The notes under the pieces are model-generated. The model was not told the DNA's origin. It made no database searches and saw nothing but the letters and a program-made list of their open reading frames with translations. A stretch of DNA of 5,843 bases, from the NCBI GenBank assembly GCA_945897655.1, contig CAMDHB010000234.1:1-5843 (forward strand), read 5' to 3'. Every line of letters starts with the position of its first letter. Position 1 is the stretch's first letter. The translations under genes were made by a program, and so were the position numbers. Positions 1-5,776 of the stretch are shown here, one piece after another. The stretch comes from Pseudorhodobacter antarcticus. Its GTDB lineage: Bacteria > Pseudomonadota > Alphaproteobacteria > Rhodobacterales > Rhodobacteraceae.

Positions 1-740
1 AGAATTCGGGCAAGTTCGAATACGCTCTCGATCTGGGCATGGCTTGGAACGGCGAATGGTTCCCCTATGCCTTCTCGCCCTTCCTGCAGTCCTTCGGCGG
101 CGACATGATCGACCGCACCACCTACAAAACCGCTGAAGGCGCATTGAACGGCGAAGCCGCGATGGCATTCGGCGCTTGGTGGCAGGGTCTGTTCACCGGC
201 GGCTACGCTCAGGCCACCCAAGACGGCGCTGACCGCGATTCGGGCTTTGCCGCTGGCAAATACGCCTTCTCGTGGAACGGCAACTGGGCCGCACTGGGCG
301 CGCTGGAAGCGTTTGACGACGTTGTGTTCCTGCCCGCACCGGACCTGGGCACGGGTTCCAAGATCGGCGCCGCCTCGTGGCAGCTGTCCGTCTCGGCCAC
401 CTCCAAGCACCCGGAAGGTGCCAATGCGTTCATCCAGTTCGCTTTGAACCCGGCCAACCTGGCGCGCTTCTCCAAGGGTCTGGGTCTGATCCCGGCAACT
501 GCCGAAGCTGCCGCACTGACCGACAACTACAAGGCCGGTGGCCCGCTGGAGCCGTTCTTCGAACTGTCCAACCGTCAGGGCGTTCTGCGTCCGGTCACGC
601 CCGGCTACCCGGTCATGGCCAAGATCTTCGAAAAGGCGCTGGCTGACATCGCCAACGGTGCTGACGTGGGTGCAACGCTTGACGCCGCCACCGACGAAAT
701 CAACGCCGACATCGAAAAGAACGGCGGCTACGGCCACTGA
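1..740 (+). CDS. Sugar ABC transporter substrate-binding protein, C-terminal part (5' truncated by window edge)
   Basis: This is the C-terminal ~245 residues of an extracellular solute-binding protein of the SBP_bac_1/CUT1 type, the periplasmic receptor that hands a sugar to the membrane permeases. The frame is open from the first complete codon at position 3, upstream of the first internal ATG at 39, so that ATG is not the true start. CUT1 receptors are usually about 400-430 residues, so roughly 160-190 residues, including the signal peptide, lie outside the window. Family-like blocks are visible: SFGGDMID, the ALNGEAAMAFGAWW helix region, FAAGKYAFSWNGNWAA, and a C-terminal SKHPEGANAFIQFALNP helix followed by GLGLIPATAEAA. 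The many Trp, Tyr and Phe residues suit carbohydrate stacking. It ends in TGA, directly followed by two hairpins and then the two permease genes, the classic receptor-permease-permease order. The family is clear; the ligand is not. Confidence 0.93.
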   Translation, partial: NSGKFEYALDLGMAWNGEWFPYAFSPFLQSFGGDMIDRTTYKTAEGALNGEAAMAFGAWWQGLFTGGYAQATQDGADRDSGFAAGKYAFSWNGNWAALGALEAFDDVVFLPAPDLGTGSKIGAASWQLSVSATSKHPEGANAFIQFALNPANLARFSKGLGLIPATAEAAALTDNYKAGGPLEPFFELSNRQGVLRPVTPGYPVMAKIFEKALADIANGADVGATLDAATDEINADIEKNGGYGH

Positions 741-787
741 TCAGAACCGGGCGCCGGTCCCCTCCCGACTGGCGCCCGAACCTGATC
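739..787 (+). other. Imperfect intercistronic hairpin just after the binding-protein stop
   Basis: GGGCGCCGGT (749-758) can pair with ACTGGCGCCC (768-777) as a 10-bp stem with one G-U wobble and a 9-nt C-rich loop. An outer helix is possible between GATCAG (739-744, overlapping the stop codon) and CTGATC (782-787), separated from the inner stem by a 4x4 internal loop. No U-run follows, so a simple intrinsic terminator is unlikely. Hairpins between a binding-protein gene and its permease genes are known in sugar operons, where they protect the upstream message and lower permease expression. That role is inferred here. Confidence 0.6.
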
Positions 788-789
788 CC

Positions 790-815
790 GCGAAGGGCAG
801 CCCGCTGCCCTTCGC
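790..815 (+). other. Perfect 11-bp hairpin in the receptor-permease spacer
   Basis: GCGAAGGGCAG (790-800) is the exact reverse complement of CTGCCCTTCGC (805-815), with a CCCG tetraloop. It lies 3 bp after the first hairpin and about 22 bp before the permease ribosome-binding site. The following bases are CCAAAG, not a T-run, so it looks more like a 3'-end stabiliser or attenuating structure than a standard rho-independent terminator. With the first hairpin it fills most of the 111-bp spacer. Confidence 0.7.
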
Positions 816-851
816 CCAAAGAACTGCCCCCCATTTCAAAGGACGCAAGTC

Positions 852-1931
852 ATGGCCTCCAAGTTCACAGTCTCGAACCGTTCTGGCTGGCTGATGGCTG
901 GTCCGTCTATCGCCCTGATCTTCGGCTTCATCCTCTTGCCGTTCTTCTTTGCCTTCGGCCTCAGCTTCACCAACCAACGGCTGATCTCGCCCAACCCCAC
1001 CGAATTCACCGGGTTCGACAACTACCGCTCGCTCCTTGGCCTTGGCATCCTGACCCTTGAACCGATCAAGGACGCCTCCGGTGCCATCCAGATGAAGGAC
1101 GGCGCGCCCGAATTCCCCACGGTCCGCAGCATCACCCGCAACAACCCCGATTATCCGCAGTATGCCGGCATGCGCGAATGGTTCAACTTCGGCACCAGCG
1201 GTGACAGCATCACCTATGTGCTGGCCCGCGACGTGGTGTTCATGACGGCCATCGTCAACACGTTCCTTTTTGTGATCATCGTGGCCCCGCTGCAAGGTGG
1301 CCTCGCCCTCGGCCTTGCCCTCTTGATCAACCAGAAGTTGCGCGGCATCAACTTCTTCCGAACCATCTATTTCATGCCCGTCGTCGTCTCGATCGTCGTC
1401 GTCGCCATCCTGTGGCGCATCATCTATGACGGCAACAACGGCCTGTTGAACAACATCCTTTCCGCCCTGACCTTCGGCGCGTTCCAGCCCGTGAACTGGC
1501 TTGGCGAAACCTCCACCGCCATGGGCGCCGTGATCGCCATGTCGATATGGCAGGCGGTCGGCTTTCACATGGTGATCTGGCTCTCCGGCCTGCAAACCAT
1601 CTCGCCCACCCTATACGAGGCTGCGGCGATCGAGGGCGCGTCGAAATGGCAGGTGTTTCGCTACATCACCTGGCCGGGGCTGAAAAACACCGCCGTTCTG
1701 GTGTTCATCGTCATCACCATGCAGGCCTTTGGCCTCTTCTCCCAGATCAACGTGATGACCAAGGGCGGCCCCCTGGACAGCACCCAAACCATCGTCTTCC
1801 AGGCCATCGAACGCGGCTATGGCAAACAGGACATCTCGGGCGGTTCGGCCATCTCGGTCATCCTCTTCGTGATCGTGCTGTCTGTATCGCTGATCCAACG
1901 CTGGCTCACCCGCGACAAAGGGGCAAAATGA
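852..1931 (+). CDS. Sugar ABC transporter permease, MalF/UgpA type
   Basis: Inner-membrane permease subunit of a CUT1 sugar importer, 359 residues. Hydrophobic segments lie near residues 12-38, 128-160, 171-191, 224-247, 280-299 and 333-350. The EAA loop that docks on the ATPase is clear from residue 256 (EAAAIEGASKWQVFRYITWP), placed before the last two membrane segments as the family requires. The ATG at 852 is supported by AAAGGA at 838-843, 8 nt upstream, and by a normal short cytoplasmic N terminus. Between the first and second membrane segments is a long hydrophilic stretch (about 40-126, with DASGAIQMKDGAPEF and NNPDYPQYAGMREWFNF). It makes the protein some 50-60 residues longer than the usual ~300 and is probably an enlarged periplasmic loop. 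The gene ends inside the start of the next permease (ATGA overlap), implying coupled 1:1 synthesis. Substrate not assignable. Confidence 0.93.
   Translation: MASKFTVSNRSGWLMAGPSIALIFGFILLPFFFAFGLSFTNQRLISPNPTEFTGFDNYRSLLGLGILTLEPIKDASGAIQMKDGAPEFPTVRSITRNNPDYPQYAGMREWFNFGTSGDSITYVLARDVVFMTAIVNTFLFVIIVAPLQGGLALGLALLINQKLRGINFFRTIYFMPVVVSIVVVAILWRIIYDGNNGLLNNILSALTFGAFQPVNWLGETSTAMGAVIAMSIWQAVGFHMVIWLSGLQTISPTLYEAAAIEGASKWQVFRYITWPGLKNTAVLVFIVITMQAFGLFSQINVMTKGGPLDSTQTIVFQAIERGYGKQDISGGSAISVILFVIVLSVSLIQRWLTRDKGAK
1917..1923 (+). promoter_or_regulatory. Ribosome-binding site for the second permease, with two adjacent ATGs
   Basis: AAAGGGG ends 4 nt before the ATG at 1928 and 7 nt before the in-frame ATG at 1931. 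The spacing slightly favours 1931, while the ATGA overlap with the upstream stop favours 1928. The two choices differ by one Met. Confidence 0.5.
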
Positions 1932-2803
1932 TGCAAAGCAACGACAATCACGGCCTGCGACTGTTTCTGCGCTATCTCCTCTTGGTGCTGATCGCGGTGA
2001 TGTTCGCCTTTCCGCTCGTCTTCATGGTGATGTCCTCGTTCAAGCCCGACCAGCAATTGCTGCTCGATTCAGGCAACGTCCGCGCCTTCCTGCCGGTCGG
2101 TGACCTCTCCTTCAACAACTACTTCGAGGCGTTTGAACGCGCGCCGATCGGCGTCTTCATCTTCAACTCGGTCCTCGTCACCGTCGTCACGGTCGTGCTG
2201 TCGCTGTTCCTGTGTTCAACCGCAGGCTTCGCCTTCACCTTCATGGAATGGCGCGGCCGCAAACTGGCCTTCACCATCATCCTGGCCACCCTGATCGTCC
2301 CGTTTGAAACCATCGCCATCCCGCTCCTCCTCCTCGCCTCCAAAATGCCCTGGATCGGGTTTGACGGGCTGACCTGGGGCTGGCTCAACTCCTACCGTGT
2401 TCAGATCATCCCCTTCATCGCCGACGGCCTCACGATCTACCTCTTTGCCCAGTATTTCAAAGACCTGCCGGGCGAGTTGATCGAGGCTGCACGGGTCGAG
2501 GGCGCCTCGTGGTGGCAGATCTACCGCAAGATCGTCATGCCGCTTTCCGGCCCCGTCCTCGCCACCGCCGCCATCCTGAAGTTCCTGGTGATGTATAACC
2601 AATACCTCTGGCCCCTCATGGTCGTGCAGCAGGAAGAATACCGCCCCGTCATGGTCGGCCTGCAATACTTCTTCCAGCTCAACATCGCCTGGGGCGAGGT
2701 TATGGCCTACCTCTCGCTCATCACCATCCCGGTGCTCGCCTTCTACCTCTATCTGCAAAAGGCCTTCATCGCCTCCCTCGCCTCCACAGGGGTCAAGGGC
2801 TGA
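1928..2803 (+). CDS. Sugar ABC transporter permease, MalG/UgpE type
   Basis: Second inner-membrane permease of the importer, 291 residues, a typical length for the MalG group. Hydrophobic segments lie near residues 12-36, 78-106, 113-137, 157-173, 203-233 and 267-284. The EAA docking motif starts at residue 186 (EAARVEGASWWQIYRKIVMP). The open frame extends much further upstream inside the first permease gene, but translation there is not permease-like. The start at 1928 (or 1931) gives the expected N terminus, with a short cytoplasmic tail then LRYLLLVLIAVMFAFPLVF. It overlaps the stop of the first permease as ATGA, so the two are probably translationally coupled and form the heterodimeric pore. 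Leu-Leu and Trp-rich stretches are normal for the family. Family assignment is secure; substrate unknown. Confidence 0.94.
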   Translation: MMQSNDNHGLRLFLRYLLLVLIAVMFAFPLVFMVMSSFKPDQQLLLDSGNVRAFLPVGDLSFNNYFEAFERAPIGVFIFNSVLVTVVTVVLSLFLCSTAGFAFTFMEWRGRKLAFTIILATLIVPFETIAIPLLLLASKMPWIGFDGLTWGWLNSYRVQIIPFIADGLTIYLFAQYFKDLPGELIEAARVEGASWWQIYRKIVMPLSGPVLATAAILKFLVMYNQYLWPLMVVQQEEYRPVMVGLQYFFQLNIAWGEVMAYLSLITIPVLAFYLYLQKAFIASLASTGVKG

Positions 2804-2815
2804 CCGCCCGCCCCC

Positions 2816-2862
2816 TTTCATTCTGGCCCAAATATCCCGGGGGTGCGGGGGCTGGCCCCCGC
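2816..2862 (+). repeat. GC-rich palindromic spacer element, possible dispersed intergenic repeat
   Basis: In the 101-bp gap between the second permease and the glycosidase, GCGGGGG (2845-2851) pairs with CCCCCGC (2856-2862) around a CTGG loop. It is preceded by TTTCATTCTGGCCCAAATAT and CCCGGGGGT. From memory, spacers combining CAAATATCCCGGGGG with a G-run/C-run hairpin recur between genes in Rhodobacterales genomes; I cannot verify that here, and only one copy is in the window. No T-run follows, so it is not a classic terminator. It may reduce transcription into the downstream half of the operon or stabilise the upstream half. Confidence 0.55.
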
Positions 2863-2904
2863 TCCTGACCGCCCCCGAACCGACACCTAGGAAAGGCACC
2901 ACAC

Positions 2905-3888
2905 ATGGTCTTCGCACTCAAAGACACCTGGCTCTGGGACAGCTGGTACGCCAAGGATGGCGACACCTGGCACGGCTATTTCCTTCAAGCCCCCAAAAGC
3001 CTGATCGACCCCGACGCCCGCCACCTCAGCGCCACCCAGCGCCATGCGACGTCTAAGGACCTGATCAACTGGACCGACCTTGGCACCACGTTTGAACCCC
3101 AACGCAACGGCCCCGCCTGGGATGACAGCACCACCTGGACCGGCTCCGTCGTGCGCGACGATGCCGGGCTCTGGCACCTCTTCTACACCGGCACCTGCCT
3201 TGCCGAAAAATCCCTTTACCAGCGCATCGGTCATGCCACCTCGACAGACTTGCACAACTGGACCCGCGTGGGCGACGGCCTGGCGTTGGATATCACCGGC
3301 CCCAATGCCGACACCTACGAAAAAGACCACATGATCGGCCACTGGCACGACCGCGCCATGCGCGACCCTTGGGTCATGCGCGACCCCGACAGTGATGGCT
3401 GGCTGATGTACTTCACCGCCCGCGCCCCTGGCATCCCCGAACCCAACGCCGGTGGGGCAGTAGGCTTTGCCACCTCGCCCGACCTCCTCACCTGGACCCT
3501 TCGCCCCCCCGTCTTTACCGGCGGCTATGGCCAGATCGAGGTGCCGCAAGTGTTCCAGTACGGCGACCACTGGTACTGCCTGTTCTGCACCGCCGCACAG
3601 CACTGGTCCAACCAGACCCGCGCCACGAACCCGGAAAAGCCTGTCACCGGCACCCATTACCTGATCGCCGACCACCCCCGCGGCCCTTGGCGCATCCCGG
3701 CTGGCCCCTTCCTTGACGGCGACGACCCCTGCCGCCGCTACGCCGCCCGCATTCTGGAAACCGATGACGGCCTTGTCATCATGGGCTTTGCCGATTCTGG
3801 CCACGCCACGTTCCTTGGCCACACAATGAACCCCGAACGCGTCACCCAAGGCCCCGACGGCCTGCTGACCGTCCATAAGGAGGACTGA
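2905..3888 (+). CDS. Cytoplasmic five-bladed beta-propeller glycosidase, GH32/GH68-like (clan GH-J)
   Basis: Predicted retaining glycoside hydrolase of 327 residues with no signal peptide, so it should act on sugar already imported. Propeller repeats are visible as recurring blade strands: HATSKDLINWTDLG, GLWHLFYTG, GHATSTDLHNWTRVG, GWLMYFTARA, GFATSPDLLTWTLRP and HWYCLFCTA. The catalytic triad can be proposed by motif: nucleophile D12 in LWDSW, transition-state stabiliser D154 in MRDPWV, and acid/base E212 in GQIEVPQVF. TWTGSVV (77-83) matches the W-S/T-G-S block near the sugar subsite. Clan GH-J enzymes act on fructosides, so sucrose or fructo-oligosaccharide cleavage is the leading inference. 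GH43, GH117 and GH130 share the fold and are alternatives. The ATG at 2905 has AGGAAAGG at 2889-2896. It sits between permease and ATPase genes and ends 1 bp before the latter, so it is part of the transport operon. Confidence 0.8.
   Translation: MVFALKDTWLWDSWYAKDGDTWHGYFLQAPKSLIDPDARHLSATQRHATSKDLINWTDLGTTFEPQRNGPAWDDSTTWTGSVVRDDAGLWHLFYTGTCLAEKSLYQRIGHATSTDLHNWTRVGDGLALDITGPNADTYEKDHMIGHWHDRAMRDPWVMRDPDSDGWLMYFTARAPGIPEPNAGGAVGFATSPDLLTWTLRPPVFTGGYGQIEVPQVFQYGDHWYCLFCTAAQHWSNQTRATNPEKPVTGTHYLIADHPRGPWRIPAGPFLDGDDPCRRYAARILETDDGLVIMGFADSGHATFLGHTMNPERVTQGPDGLLTVHKED
3876..3884 (+). promoter_or_regulatory. Near-perfect Shine-Dalgarno for the ATPase, inside the glycosidase gene end
   Basis: TAAGGAGGA matches the anti-Shine-Dalgarno very well, ends 5 nt before the ATG at 3890, and overlaps the last codons of the glycosidase gene (stop at 3886-3888). 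It is the strongest site in the window. It suggests efficient ATPase initiation, coupled to termination of the upstream gene. Confidence 0.85.
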
Positions 3889-3889
3889 C

Positions 3890-4951
3890 ATGGCTGCCAT
3901 CACCCTCAAAGGCCTGAAGAAATCCTACGGGCAAGCCCATGTCATCAAGGGCGTCGACATCACCATCGAAGACGGCGAATTCGTCGTCTTCGTCGGCCCC
4001 TCCGGCTGCGGCAAATCCACCCTCCTGCGCATGATCGCGGGGCTGGAGGATATCTCGGCCGGTAGCCTGACCATCGGCGACAAGGTCGTGAACGACCTGC
4101 CGCCCAAGGATCGTGGCGTGGCGATGGTGTTCCAATCCTACGCCATCTTCCCGCACATGACCGTCCGCGAAAACGTCGCCTTCGGTCTGACCATCTCGGG
4201 TGCCTCCAAAGAGGAAAAGGACGCCAAGGTGGCCGAAGCCGCCCGCATCCTGCAAATGGAACACCTTCTGGACCGCCGCCCCTCGCAACTGTCGGGCGGC
4301 CAGCGTCAGCGCGTCGCCATCGGCCGCGCCATCGTGCGCAAACCTGCGGTCTTCCTGTTCGACGAACCCCTGTCCAACCTGGACGCCGCCCTGCGGATGG
4401 ACATGCGCATGGAAATTGGCAAGCTGCACCAACAGCTTGGCGCGACGATGATCTATGTCACGCACGATCAGGTCGAGGCTATGACCCTTGCCGACAAGAT
4501 CGTTGTCCTGAAAGACGGCCTCGTCCAACAGATCGGCAGCCCGATGGACCTCTACCACCGCCCCGACAACGTTTTCGTGGCAGGCTTCCTGGGCAGCCCC
4601 TCCATGAACTTCCTGACCGTGGATGTGACCGAGGTGTCTGGCACCCATGCCACCGTCCGCAACGCCGCCCTTGACCCCACCTCCATCGAAATCCGCCATC
4701 CGGGTATCGTGGCCGGTGGCAAGGCCAAGCTGGGTCTGCGCCCGCAATACCTGAACCCCGATGATCCCGCCGGCCGCCTGCATGGCCGCGTCGCCCTGAC
4801 CGAACGTCTGGGGTCTGAAACGGTGATCGAGGCGACCCTGACCGACGGTTCCAACCTGATTGTGGCCCTTGCCCGTGATGCCCACTTCCCGATCGGCCAA
4901 GACATAAGCCTTGGCTTTGATCCCGACATGGCGCATCTTTTCGCCGCATAA
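3890..4951 (+). CDS. ugpC: Sugar ABC transporter ATP-binding protein, MalK/UgpC family
   Basis: Cytoplasmic ATPase that powers the importer, 353 residues, a normal length for the CUT1 MalK/UgpC group. All nucleotide-binding motifs are intact: Walker A GPSGCGKST (36-44), Q-loop glutamine 82 in FQSYAIFPHM, signature LSGGQ (134-138), Walker B VFLFDEP (154-160, with D158 and catalytic E159), D-loop LSNLD (161-165), and switch His192 in THDQVEAMTL. From about residue 235 a C-terminal OB/TOBE-like regulatory domain follows, with GLRPQYL (282-288) typical of the group. The start at 3890 sits behind a very strong ribosome-binding site and 1 bp after the glycosidase stop. It is the only ATPase in the window and pairs naturally with the two EAA-motif permeases. 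The symbol is the family name commonly applied to such ATPases; it does not mean glycerol-3-phosphate is the substrate. Some bacteria use one such ATPase for several CUT1 importers, so sharing is possible. Confidence 0.95.
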   Translation: MAAITLKGLKKSYGQAHVIKGVDITIEDGEFVVFVGPSGCGKSTLLRMIAGLEDISAGSLTIGDKVVNDLPPKDRGVAMVFQSYAIFPHMTVRENVAFGLTISGASKEEKDAKVAEAARILQMEHLLDRRPSQLSGGQRQRVAIGRAIVRKPAVFLFDEPLSNLDAALRMDMRMEIGKLHQQLGATMIYVTHDQVEAMTLADKIVVLKDGLVQQIGSPMDLYHRPDNVFVAGFLGSPSMNFLTVDVTEVSGTHATVRNAALDPTSIEIRHPGIVAGGKAKLGLRPQYLNPDDPAGRLHGRVALTERLGSETVIEATLTDGSNLIVALARDAHFPIGQDISLGFDPDMAHLFAA

Positions 4952-4961
4952 GCGGCAAAAG
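4937..4961 (+). promoter_or_regulatory. Hairpin with the ATPase stop codon in its loop and part of the next ribosome-binding site in its stem
   Basis: CTTTT (4937-4941) and GCCGC (4943-4947) pair with GCGGC (4952-4956) and AAAAG (4957-4961), leaving one bulged C at 4942 and an ATAA loop. The loop holds the TAA stop of the ATPase (4949-4951). The 3' arm overlaps the AAAAGGGG ribosome-binding site of the CHAD gene (4957-4964). A ribosome finishing the ATPase would open this structure, which suggests translational coupling. The pairing is visible; the role is inferred. Confidence 0.5.
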
Positions 4962-4972
4962 GGGCGAAACAG

Positions 4973-5776
4973 GTGGCCAAGGCCGAACAGGTTGACGCAA
5001 CGACATCCGCCAAGGCTGCCATCCGCCTGCTGATGACCCTTGGTGCCACCGAATTCGCCCGCCACCTGCGCGGCGTCATGACCTCGGACGATCCCGAAGG
5101 CCCGCACAAGGCCCGCGTGACCCTGCGCCGGGCGCGGGTCGCCCTGACGGCATTCAAACCCATCGTCGCCAAACCGCTTTACGCTAAACTGCAAACCGCC
5201 CTGCGCGCCACCTTCCGCACCCTTGGCACGCTCCGCGATGCCGATGTGTTGGCCCTGACTATGAACCAGCCCGACCTGCACGCCGCAGCCACCGCAACCC
5301 GGGCACAGGTCCGCGCCGACCTGACATCCGCCCGCGCCGCCCGTCTGGGCGGCCAGATCACCCGCGCCTTTGCCGCCAAATCCTGGCACCGCCCCGGCAC
5401 CAAATCCCATCGCAACGCCCCAGCGGCCCTCCTCGCCGCCACGGCGCTGCACAAAACCTGGCACACCTGCCTGGGTTTCGGCCCCGACCTGACGACCCTG
5501 CCCCCCGAAACCCGCCACGAATTGCGCAAATCCCTGAAAACCCTGCGCTACCTTGGCGACCATTTCACCGCCCTCTGGCCCGGCCCCGCCCAAGACGCCC
5601 TCGTATCCCGGCTGAAGGCCCTGCAAGAGGATCTTGGCACCCTGAACGATCACGCCGTCGCCCGCGCCCTCGGCTTTGAAGCCCCCGATGACGCCCCCTT
5701 CCTTGCCGCCGCCCAATCCCACTGGTCAGCCCTCCGCGACACCTCTCCATATTGGCCCACCCCAGACCAGCCATGA
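4973..5776 (+). CDS. CHAD domain-containing protein
   Basis: A 267-residue protein made up almost entirely of a CHAD domain (conserved histidine alpha-helical domain). No signal peptide or membrane segment is seen, so it should be cytoplasmic. The two diagnostic basic helices are present: HKARVTLRRARVALTAFKP (45-63) and HELRKSLKTLRYLGDHF (182-198). Each is followed by its partner block, LGTLRDADVLAL (84-95) and LQEDLGTLNDHAVARAL (217-233). These conserved His, Arg and Lys residues line a basic pore. CHAD proteins are known to bind polyphosphate and to localise to polyphosphate granules, sometimes beside CYTH triphosphatases; no CYTH domain is fused here. The start is GTG at 4973 behind AAAAGGGG (4957-4964). 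It follows the ATPase by 21 bp and overlaps the kinase start by ATGA, so it is embedded in the operon. Its job in sugar use is unknown. Confidence 0.88.
   Translation: MAKAEQVDATTSAKAAIRLLMTLGATEFARHLRGVMTSDDPEGPHKARVTLRRARVALTAFKPIVAKPLYAKLQTALRATFRTLGTLRDADVLALTMNQPDLHAAATATRAQVRADLTSARAARLGGQITRAFAAKSWHRPGTKSHRNAPAALLAATALHKTWHTCLGFGPDLTTLPPETRHELRKSLKTLRYLGDHFTALWPGPAQDALVSRLKALQEDLGTLNDHAVARALGFEAPDDAPFLAAAQSHWSALRDTSPYWPTPDQP

Noticed and set aside
39..41. ATG at 39 as the start of the binding protein
   Set aside because: The frame continues open to the window edge with plausible protein sequence, no ribosome-binding site precedes it, and the protein would lack its whole N-terminal lobe and signal peptide.
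790..820. Rho-independent terminator after the binding-protein gene
   Set aside because: The stem is strong, but no T-run follows and co-directional permease genes of the same system come next. It is better described as an intercistronic hairpin.
741..1595. A 284-residue minus-strand open frame opposite the first permease
   Set aside because: The translation is Asp/Glu/Gly/His-rich low-complexity sequence, as expected from the antisense of hydrophobic membrane-segment codons.
1547..1927. Upstream in-frame extension of the second permease inside the first permease gene
   Set aside because: The extra ~127 residues are out-of-frame translation of the first permease. The start at 1928 or 1931 has a ribosome-binding site and gives a normal MalG-type N terminus.
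2887..3909. A 340-residue minus-strand open frame opposite the glycosidase
   Set aside because: It mirrors the glycosidase almost exactly, has no recognisable domain, and is explained by the codon bias of the sense gene.
3842..5722. A 626-residue open frame on the minus strand opposite the ATPase and CHAD genes
   Set aside because: It is antisense to two genes with clear family motifs. Its composition is Gly-, Gln- and Val-heavy without recognisable domains, and G/C-rich third positions commonly leave such antisense frames open.
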